Below, piece after piece: positions 1 to 6,039 of a DNA stretch of 14,098 nucleotides. The notes beneath the pieces were generated by a model. It had not been told where the DNA came from and made no database searches. It was given only the letters and a program-made list of their open reading frames with translations. The stretch is from Bacteroidota bacterium (GTDB lineage: Bacteria > Bacteroidota > Bacteroidia > J057): assembly GCA_963169475.1 (NCBI GenBank), contig CAUJFT010000394.1:1-14098 (forward strand), written 5' to 3'. Both the position numbers and the translations under genes were made by a program. How positions within the stretch are numbered: the first letter of the stretch is position 1; every line of letters starts with the position of its first letter.

Positions 1-1199
1 GTAGAAAAAATAACATTAACCGCAGTAGAATTTGCACAACTTACGTTATTAGGGTGATTGATAGTTGCAGTTGCAGTGTAAGTAGCGGAACCGGCACCCG
101 ATGAAACCGTAATAGATTGGGAGGTTTGCCCGCCCGGAGACCACAAATAAGTAGCATTTGCGCCCTGATTCCCCATGTTCAGCACCACCGAGCCTCCACA
201 AACAATCGTATCCGAAAGCGTAAAGGAAGGATTAGCATAGGCAGTAATACTAATCGGGGCTCTTGTGGCACTTTTGCAGCCGTAAGTATTAATTTTCCAA
301 TTGAATAAAAACAAAAATTGTGTAGTAGAATTGGCGGTAGTTTTTTTGATAGTAAGCTGACCGGGTAAAGTATAAGGGTAACTCCCTGCGGGTAAGCCCG
401 AAGCGATTTTTAATTTGCCCGCCGTAGAGTTACTCACCACAAGGCGGTAATCGGTTCCGGGCAATACCTTAAATCCTAAGGAGACTTGGTTCGCTATATT
501 GGCAGCAACGGCTTTGGTAGAGGAATTTAATACCTGATTTAAGCTATTTCTCAGCTCTATTTTTATCGTTCCAGAAAATTCAGGAATGATAGTTACTTCG
601 CAAATCTCAATTGGTTGAAGCACATCAAAGATTTGTCCTGCCGGGTTTGCCGGATTAATGGTGGACAAGCTAGAACCAGTACCACTATACCCAACGGCAT
701 TACTACACGATGAACCCAAAGCGGCTGCCTCTGCATAAAGGGTAGTGTTTCCGGTTAGATTATACACAAATGGAGAACCTATTCCGATAGGATTGCCACC
801 AGTAGCAGAGGTGTACCATAGCAAACCAGCACCCGAGGGAGCGGAAGCTCTTAGGGCTACTTGTCCAATACATCCATAAACAGGGCTTGAAACAACCGGA
901 GATGCAGGCGGAGAAAGAAACTGAACCTTAACACTATCTCGAGCGGTGATACCTGCTACGGTTACATCTACCCAATAAGTCTTAATAGAAGCCGTACCAG
1001 AAGTAACATTCCGGGTTGGTTGAGTAGAATTATTATCCCAAAGGTAAGTTCCTCCGGCAGTCGTGGCATTCAAGGTAAGCGAAGTACCCGTACAGACGAC
1101 TGTATCTCTGCCCAATACTCCATATTGGGCATTTGCTAAGTCTGTAAACCCCAGAAAACAAACAGTTGTTAACAGCAATAAACGAAAGAAGTCATTCAT
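1..1199 (-). CDS. Secreted Ig/PKD-like multidomain surface protein, C-terminal part outside the window
   Basis: Reading the minus strand from the ATG at 1199 gives 399 uninterrupted codons to the window edge, so the gene is partial at its 3' end. Residues 1-24 form a signal peptide: a charged start, a Leu/Val/Phe-rich core and an ANA cleavage site before Gln25. Four modules follow. Residues about 31-97 are Ig/PKD-like (DTVVCTGTSLTL, then YLWDNNST). Residues 98-167 resemble the CHU_C-associated Ig-like family (LLWYTSATGG, then NTTLYAEA). Residues 168-322 form a beta-rich, jelly-roll-like module (GTIKIELRNS, GTDYRLVV, SYPYTLPG). Residues 323 onward are PKD-like (YLWSPGGQTSQSITV). Such mosaics are common in large Bacteroidota surface proteins and type IX secretion cargo, usually with a C-terminal sorting domain, which cannot be seen here. 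The role is probably adhesion or binding, but the ligand is unknown. The gene diverges from cysC. Confidence 0.85.
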   Translation of the reverse strand, partial: MNDFFRLLLLTTVCFLGFTDLANAQYGVLGRDTVVCTGTSLTLNATTAGGTYLWDNNSTQPTRNVTSGTASIKTYWVDVTVAGITARDSVKVQFLSPPASPVVSSPVYGCIGQVALRASAPSGAGLLWYTSATGGNPIGIGSPFVYNLTGNTTLYAEAAALGSSCSNAVGYSGTGSSLSTINPANPAGQIFDVLQPIEICEVTIIPEFSGTIKIELRNSLNQVLNSSTKAVAANIANQVSLGFKVLPGTDYRLVVSNSTAGKLKIASGLPAGSYPYTLPGQLTIKKTTANSTTQFLFLFNWKINTYGCKSATRAPISITAYANPSFTLSDTIVCGGSVVLNMGNQGANATYLWSPGGQTSQSITVSSGAGSATYTATATINHPNNVSCANSTAVNVIFS

Positions 1200-1305
1200 A
1201 AAACCATATCATTTAAAATTTTAGAAACACAAACAAGACAGTTGGTATGTATCAAATTTTATGCTAATTTAAACAAAAAGTATAAAAAACGGCTAAATTA
1301 ATATT

Positions 1306-1312
1306 TATTTTG
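1306..1312 (+). promoter_or_regulatory. Candidate -7 promoter box for cysC-batA
   Basis: The sequence TATTTTG is followed by TACCGAAA. It is one base shorter than the Bacteroidota consensus TAnnTTTG and I see no clear -33 TTTG. However, the stretch TTTTGTACCGAAA matches TTTTGCACCGAAA at the rimP promoter except for one base. The box lies about 40 bases upstream of the cysC start. This is a weak call. Confidence 0.35.
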
Positions 1313-1350
1313 TACCGAAATTTTAAACCATTCTGAATTATTAAGACCAG

Positions 1351-1914
1351 ATGATGCAAAAACAAACCTACTTATTTTCAACAACTCCTCGTGTATTTTG
1401 GTTAACCGGCTTATCCGGCGCAGGAAAAACTAGTATTGGCTTGGCAGTACAAGAGAAATTGATGAAAAAGGACTATTTTTCAATACTTCTTGATGGAGAT
1501 GAAATGAGAAAAACCCTTTCCTCTGATTTGGGCTATACCGAAGAGGCTCGTAAAGAGAACGTAAGAAGAGTGGCGGAGGTTGCTCATTTAATGGCAAAAG
1601 AGGGTATAATAGTACTCTGTGCGATGATGAGTCCAACCGTTGTGATAAGAGAAACCGCAAGGCATATAATAGGTGAAAACATTTTCCGGGAAATCTACAT
1701 TCATGCGTCCATAGAAACTTGTATAGAAAGAGACCCCAAAGGGTTATACAAACTAAATGCAGAAAAAAAAATAAGCCACCTAAGCGGAATAGACAGTCCC
1801 TTTGAAGCACCCGAAAACCCTTTCCTTACCATTTATTCTGACAAAAAGCCTAAGGAGGATTGTATTGATGAATTATTTTATGCAATTTTGCAGGAAATTC
1901 AAGTAAACCCATGA
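1351..1914 (+). CDS. cysC: Adenylylsulfate (APS) kinase
   Basis: This 187-residue protein has the length and motifs of stand-alone APS kinase, which phosphorylates adenylylsulfate with ATP to form PAPS in the cytosol. The P-loop is GLSGAGKT at residues 20-27, with DGD at 48-50. The RDPKGLYK motif at 127-134 and GIDSPFEAPENP near 147-157 match the substrate and lid regions. The usual SP[HY]R segment reads SPTV at 94-97, so its conserved arginine is replaced by valine, although Arg100 is kept. Two ATG codons stand in tandem (1351 and 1354); either may start translation. No sulfate adenylyltransferase gene (cysD/cysN or sat) is adjacent. The stop codon overlaps the start of the BatA-like gene by four bases, suggesting translational coupling. 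Identification as the APS kinase family is secure; full activity is inferred. Confidence 0.93.
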   Translation: MMQKQTYLFSTTPRVFWLTGLSGAGKTSIGLAVQEKLMKKDYFSILLDGDEMRKTLSSDLGYTEEARKENVRRVAEVAHLMAKEGIIVLCAMMSPTVVIRETARHIIGENIFREIYIHASIETCIERDPKGLYKLNAEKKISHLSGIDSPFEAPENPFLTIYSDKKPKEDCIDELFYAILQEIQVNP

Positions 1915-2840
1915 CATTTAAGTATCCGGTTGCATTTTTATTATTTATCATTCCGCTTTATTATGTCTATTTCTATAAAAAAAATGAAAATATCGTTTTT
2001 GCTCCTTTCAAAATCTCCTCTCTTACAGAGGGATTAACTCCCAAAACCATGAAAATCATGGTTCAGGAGCATTTATATGTACTTCGCGCACTTGCCCTTA
2101 CATTCCTAGTTTTTGTCATTGCCCGCCCCGTTTCTTTTGAAGAAACACAAAATGCTCACACGGAAGGCATAGACATCGCTATTGCATTAGACATCTCTAA
2201 TAGCATGATGGCAAATGACATGATACCTAATCGATTAGAAGCCGCCAAGCAAACAACACGCGACTTCATCACTCAACGAAAAAATGACCGGATTGCATTG
2301 GTTTTGTTTTCAGGGGAAAGTTTTACTCTTTGCCCGCTTACTGCTGACCATAGTATTTTGACACAATACATAGAAAATATAGGGAATAAAAGGATTATGA
2401 AAGATGGAACTGCCATCGGAATGGGATTGGCTACTGCTGTAAATCGCCTATCCAATTCCGAAGCCAAGAGTAAAATTATTATTCTCCTTACAGATGGAAT
2501 GAATAATGCCGGCAATATTGACCCAGAAACCGCCCTTGAGCTTGCCGTTAGAAATAATATTTCGGTTTACACCATTGGCATTGGAAGAATGGGAAGAGAC
2601 TTTGACGACAAACTCCTGCATGAAATAGCTAAGGCTTCGGGAGGGAAGTATTTTTATGCTGCTACCAATCAAGAATTGGAAGGAATATACTCACTGATTA
2701 ACCGACTCGAAAAAACCAAACTCGAAACACAAAATCAACAGTTCCAAAATGAAGAATTTCGCCCGTTTCTCTTAGCCGCTATTTTTTGTCTATTCGCCGC
2801 TTTTATCCTTAGGTACGGGATCATCAAAAGCCTAAGCTAA
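1911..2840 (+). CDS. BatA-like von Willebrand factor A membrane protein
   Basis: The 309-residue protein is laid out like BatA of the Bacteroidota aerotolerance (Bat) family. A membrane helix lies at about 5-21, a second at 58-73, a VWA domain at about 86-270 and a third helix at 286-303. The metal-ion adhesion site is intact: DISNS at 94-98, Thr167 in KDGTAIG and Asp195 in LLTDG. This predicts a divalent-cation-dependent protein-binding domain anchored in the cytoplasmic membrane. In most relatives batA sits in a moxR-batA-batB-batC-batD-batE cluster. Here it stands alone: cysC lies upstream with an ATGA overlap, and a terminator-like hairpin follows 16 bases after the stop. Its exact role is therefore uncertain, and the symbol is left blank. 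Confidence 0.85.
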   Translation: MTFKYPVAFLLFIIPLYYVYFYKKNENIVFAPFKISSLTEGLTPKTMKIMVQEHLYVLRALALTFLVFVIARPVSFEETQNAHTEGIDIAIALDISNSMMANDMIPNRLEAAKQTTRDFITQRKNDRIALVLFSGESFTLCPLTADHSILTQYIENIGNKRIMKDGTAIGMGLATAVNRLSNSEAKSKIIILLTDGMNNAGNIDPETALELAVRNNISVYTIGIGRMGRDFDDKLLHEIAKASGGKYFYAATNQELEGIYSLINRLEKTKLETQNQQFQNEEFRPFLLAAIFCLFAAFILRYGIIKSLS

Positions 2841-2856
2841 ATATGACAATTCAGCC

Positions 2857-2885
2857 GCTAAAACCAACGGTTTAGGCACTTTTTT
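2857..2885 (+). terminator. Likely intrinsic terminator after the BatA-like gene
   Basis: The arm GCTAAAACC (2857-2865) pairs with GGTTTAGGC (2869-2877) around an AAC loop, with one mismatch and one G-T pair. A run of six T follows after AC. It lies 16 bases behind the stop codon and separates cysC-batA from the sigma factor gene. Confidence 0.6.
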
Positions 2886-2953
2886 CAATGATAAATCTTG
2901 TTTCGCACAAGAAAAAGCGACCAAGGGCGTATTAAAGTAAAAATAGCCTTCAA

Positions 2954-2981
2954 ATACAGAGAATTGTTAGCTTCTCTGTAT
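2954..2981. repeat. Perfect 10-bp inverted repeat upstream of the ECF sigma gene
   Basis: ATACAGAGAA (2954-2963) and TTCTCTGTAT (2972-2981) are exact reverse complements separated by 8 bases. No T run follows, so it does not look like a terminator. It lies 58 bases upstream of the sigma factor start and could be an operator or a leader hairpin. Confidence 0.5.
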
Positions 2982-3039
2982 ATGAAGACAACGTTTTAGT
3001 GTTATTTTCCGTTAGGGTAATCTAAGTAAAAGCATATAA

Positions 3040-3603
3040 ATGAAAGCATTTGATTTTTCGGAAGAAGCAATCGTTGAAGGGTGCCTGCAAGAAGACAGAA
3101 AATTTCAGAAACTTCTCTATGAGCGGTATTATGGCGCAATGATGACCGTTTGTTTGAGATATTCTGGAAGCAGAGAAGAGGCGCGGGATATTCTTCATGA
3201 AGGATTTATCAAGGTCTTTACTAATCTCCCCCGCTTTGAGAGAGGCACTAATCTTGGAGCGTGGATTCGGCGAATTATGGTCAATACTTCTATTGATTTT
3301 TATAGGAGAGCCGCTAAAAAACCAGATTTTGAAGAGGTAACTCCCAATATCGGCGAGCCGGACAGCTTTGACATCATCTCTAGTATCAGTGCAGAAGAAA
3401 TTCTCCGCTTGGTACAGTCTCTTTCTCCTGCATACAGAACGGTGTTTAATATGTATGTAATCGAGGGGTATCCTCATAAGGAAATCGGAGAAATCCTTGG
3501 TATTAGTGAAGGTACATCTAAATCTAACCTCTCAAAAGCCAGAATCAAGCTCCAAAAAATGGTGTTAAACCTGAAAAATGACACTTCAAGGGTAATTAAA
3601 TAA
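3040..3603 (+). CDS. ECF-type RNA polymerase sigma factor
   Basis: The 187-residue protein has the two conserved regions of group IV (ECF) sigma factors and lacks regions 1 and 3. Region 2 spans about 24-92, with YSGSREEARDILHEGFIKVF for core binding and the -10 contacts, then GAWIRRIMVNTSIDFYRR. Region 4 spans about 118-173 and contains the helix-turn-helix PHKEIGEILGISEGTSKSNL. Region 4 would recognise the -35 side of target promoters. The next gene, on the same strand after a 111-base gap, encodes a membrane protein whose cytoplasmic part is a plausible anti-sigma domain. The pair is therefore likely an envelope-sensing switch. An upstream inverted repeat may take part in control; I found no convincing TAnnTTTG box before it. 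The family is clear; the regulon is unknown. Confidence 0.95.
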   Translation: MKAFDFSEEAIVEGCLQEDRKFQKLLYERYYGAMMTVCLRYSGSREEARDILHEGFIKVFTNLPRFERGTNLGAWIRRIMVNTSIDFYRRAAKKPDFEEVTPNIGEPDSFDIISSISAEEILRLVQSLSPAYRTVFNMYVIEGYPHKEIGEILGISEGTSKSNLSKARIKLQKMVLNLKNDTSRVIK

Positions 3604-3650
3604 CCCTTTTACTTTTACTTAATTTTTTAAATCAATATATGTTAGTACAG

Positions 3651-3680
3651 ATTTTGCGGGGACAAAGCTTCACGCAAAAT
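3651..3680. repeat. 8-bp inverted repeat between sigma gene and membrane sensor gene
   Basis: ATTTTGCG (3651-3658) and CGCAAAAT (3673-3680) are exact reverse complements around a 14-base spacer, with a further G-T pair possible outside. It lies 34 bases before the next start codon. It may be an mRNA stem-loop or a protein-binding site; no T run follows, so a terminator is unlikely. Confidence 0.4.
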
Positions 3681-3714
3681 TAACCAAACTGAAAAACCTG
3701 CATAGGATAGCGAA

Positions 3715-5478
3715 ATGGACTTTAGTAACGAAAAGGATATTACGGATTTTCTGAACGGAATAGAGATACCTTTCCGGGAGGAGGATTGGCATGAATTAGA
3801 AAAAATGCTGGATAATGCTCCTTTTGATAATAGAATTGCTGAAAAATTGAAAAATTTTGAAGCGTCTTTTACTTATTATGAATGGCAAATTTTTGATATT
3901 GCGTTAAACAATCATACATTTGATTCGCATATTCAAAAAGCGTTGGAAGATCCGGAAATGGAATTACTGGTTTCGGATTGGGAAAACTTCCAAGAGAACA
4001 GACTCCGAATCCAAGAAGAAATTTGGTTAAGAGAAAATTTGACCGGTCTGTCCTCACTTGCAGGCAAACCGGATTTTGAGGCTTTTGAAAAGGTATGGGC
4101 AGAAACAGCAAATGACTATGTTTTTCGCGAAAAACTCAATGAGCCAATATTTCAAGAGACGGCAGCCGATTGGCTCGTCTTGGAGTCTGAACTGAATCGG
4201 CAAGTATCCGACAAAAAAATAAGAGAGAAACTCAATGCGTTCAGCACTACTTTTGTGCCTGCAGATTGGTTTGCTTTTAATAAAACGCTGGGTCAAATTT
4301 ATCCTTCGTTGCTCACTCAATTCAAAAAACGTCTCCCTTATTCCATACTTCTACTCTTCTTGATTATAGGCTCTTATATGGGAGTAAGGCAGATTTTTAT
4401 TCATAAAACAGAAACACTCCCACAAGCAGCTTCTCATAAAGTCAGTGAATCGCCCCAAATACCTGCGGCTGATTTGACACATCATGCCCCTCCTATTCCA
4501 CAAAAACAAACGGCGGCAAAGTCCTCCAACCTGCTTGATGCCCGCAATGCTCAAAGCCATTTTCAAGCCCAAAAGCAAAAAACGGCTTCTCTACCTCCCA
4601 AGCTACAAAATAGGATGAGCATTGCCACTCCTGAACCAACTTTGCCTAAAACAATTTTCATAAATCAAGAGGAAGAAGGAGGAAACAAGGGTTTATCCCT
4701 CTCTACTCCGGAATTTCCTATCAATCTTATCATTAAGGAGGAAACCAACAAAAAAGCACAAACACAACCTAATTTCATAAAAATTTCTGCTCAACTACCA
4801 GATACGCGGGTTGTAAGAAGTTTGCCCACTCATCTATCCGGTTTTATTCCCGATAAGCACAATTCGACACTGATAGAATATGGGCTATATACCTCAGGGG
4901 TGGGAACAGTGGTTGAACTCAAAGATGATCCGCGCTTCGGATTTCAGACAGGGATTAGGTCTATCTTACGTCTGAACGAGAACTGGGGGCTGATTGGAGA
5001 CGTATTATACACGAAGAGAAGCTTCGAGCATTTGTATTACAAGTATTCCGAATATCACGAAACGAATCGCCTAAATTACTTGAAGGGAGACGTAGTGTCA
5101 ATAGATTTTCCCCTTATGTTAAGGAGGACTTTTCTGGTAGGGAAGCATGTAGCCGTGTATGGTCAGGCTGGATTTGTCCCTTCGGTTACGCTTAGTGAAG
5201 ACTATCTACACATTGACCCCGAGAAAGTAAATAATCTTTCGTGGGGGGACAATGATATATCTAAGATGATTCCTACTAATCAGGAGATTAATTTTCAACC
5301 CTATATCGGAAACTTGATTGCAGCAGTTGGGGTAAATATCGAAAGAGAAAGGCTTAACTTTAGTATTGAACCTAAGTTTCAATGGTGTGCGCAACCGATG
5401 AGCATGGAGCAAAAAAGAACCTATACGGTAGGAGTTGGGGTGGGAATGGGGTATCGGTTTATTAAAAAATCCTCTTAG
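3715..5478 (+). CDS. Putative anti-sigma/outer-membrane beta-barrel fusion with six tandem 32-residue repeats
   Basis: I do not recognise a named gene. Residues 14-207 are six consecutive units, the first five exactly 32 residues long. Each has an acidic-aromatic centre and ends in a KL-like motif: EEDWHELEKML, YEWQIFDIAL, SDWENFQENRL, PDFEAFEKVW, ADWLVLESEL and ADWFAFNKTL. The central aromatics are W25, W57, W89, F121, W153 and W185. A single membrane helix follows at about 208-228. Residues 229-382 are a Pro/Gln/Lys/Ala-rich linker resembling periplasmic spacers. Residues about 383-587 alternate in the manner of a small outer-membrane beta-barrel (WGLIGDVLYTKRSF, YGQAGFVPSV, VGVGVGMGYRF). 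There is no cleavable N-terminal signal, so the repeats should face the cytoplasm. The position behind an ECF sigma factor suggests an anti-sigma role; this is inference. The stop codon overlaps that of the convergent asparaginase gene. Confidence 0.8.
   Translation: MDFSNEKDITDFLNGIEIPFREEDWHELEKMLDNAPFDNRIAEKLKNFEASFTYYEWQIFDIALNNHTFDSHIQKALEDPEMELLVSDWENFQENRLRIQEEIWLRENLTGLSSLAGKPDFEAFEKVWAETANDYVFREKLNEPIFQETAADWLVLESELNRQVSDKKIREKLNAFSTTFVPADWFAFNKTLGQIYPSLLTQFKKRLPYSILLLFLIIGSYMGVRQIFIHKTETLPQAASHKVSESPQIPAADLTHHAPPIPQKQTAAKSSNLLDARNAQSHFQAQKQKTASLPPKLQNRMSIATPEPTLPKTIFINQEEEGGNKGLSLSTPEFPINLIIKEETNKKAQTQPNFIKISAQLPDTRVVRSLPTHLSGFIPDKHNSTLIEYGLYTSGVGTVVELKDDPRFGFQTGIRSILRLNENWGLIGDVLYTKRSFEHLYYKYSEYHETNRLNYLKGDVVSIDFPLMLRRTFLVGKHVAVYGQAGFVPSVTLSEDYLHIDPEKVNNLSWGDNDISKMIPTNQEINFQPYIGNLIAAVGVNIERERLNFSIEPKFQWCAQPMSMEQKRTYTVGVGVGMGYRFIKKSS
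3754..4335 (+). repeat. Coding region for six tandem 32-residue units
   Basis: The unit boundaries by residue are 14-45, 46-77, 78-109, 110-141, 142-173 and 174-207. The aromatic residue recurs at unit position 12 every time, as Trp in five units and Phe in the fourth. Units 4 and 5 end in REKL, and unit 1 in AEKL. The DNA itself has diverged, so the periodicity shows only at protein level. Confidence 0.75.
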
Positions 5479-5966
5479 TTTTCTACTTCTTCAAAAAAGC
5501 CTGTTTTGAGGTTCTTCTTCACATTATTCCACATGAAATATCTCCCATTCATCACTACATACACCCCTATAGGTAAAGTTTGCACAAAGGCTAAGGCGGC
5601 ACCAAGATTAAAAAAACCGTCAGAACTCCCAAACTTATAGGGAATCATTGCACCCGTAAGCACAATAGTTTTGTCCTTTACTACTTTTGCGATGGCAGAA
5701 GCAGTTTTTACCATCGTATCTGTTCCGTGAGTAATGATTATTTTATCCGAGTCTGTGTGCAAACAATTATGAATAATTACCTCCCTATCTGTGTCGGTCA
5801 TATTAAGGCTATCCACCATCATAAGCGTCCGAACTTCGATATTAATACTACATCTTCCTTGTATAAACATCTCTTGAAGATGCGATTCTTTAAAAAAAAG
5901 CTGGCCCGAAAGAATATCATATTCTTTATCAAACGTACCTCCGGTCGCAAAAACCCTGATATTCAT
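5475..5966 (-). CDS. Short, single-domain asparaginase family protein
   Basis: The 163-residue protein matches only the N-terminal catalytic domain of L-asparaginases, which hydrolyse asparagine to aspartate and ammonia. The active-site pieces are visible: ATGGTFDKEYD at 7-17 (Thr11, Tyr16), THGTDTMV at 79-86 (Thr82, Asp83), TGAMIPYKFGSSDGFFNLG at 104-122, and VKKN near 149-152 for the catalytic lysine. Classical enzymes are about 330 residues with a second domain. Here the reading frame ends at VEN and the convergent gene begins at once, so no remnant of a second domain exists. Short members of this family are known in other bacteria, so I read it as complete. The substrate may be asparagine or another amide. 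A TAAATTTG box lies about 43 bases upstream. Confidence 0.85.
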   Translation of the reverse strand: MNIRVFATGGTFDKEYDILSGQLFFKESHLQEMFIQGRCSINIEVRTLMMVDSLNMTDTDREVIIHNCLHTDSDKIIITHGTDTMVKTASAIAKVVKDKTIVLTGAMIPYKFGSSDGFFNLGAALAFVQTLPIGVYVVMNGRYFMWNNVKKNLKTGFFEEVEN

Positions 5967-6008
5967 GCTAATGATCGCTTAATAAATGATTAATATTGAT
6001 TAAGTCCG

Positions 6009-6016
6009 CAAATTTA
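6009..6016 (-). promoter_or_regulatory. TAnnTTTG promoter box for the asparaginase gene
   Basis: On the minus strand this reads TAAATTTG, an exact match to the Bacteroidota -7 consensus, 43 bases before the start codon. No good -33 TTTG is seen about 20 bases further upstream. Confidence 0.5.
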
Positions 6017-6039
6017 CTACATTTTCTGTATTTCTTCTT

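Noticed and set aside
117..308. 63-residue plus-strand frame at the left edge
   Set aside because: It is antisense to the surface protein frame, which has a signal peptide and Ig-like modules.
5475..5478. Four-base overlap of convergent stop codons as a special regulatory arrangement
   Set aside because: Overlapping convergent stops are frequent in compact bacterial genomes; nothing else here points to regulation.
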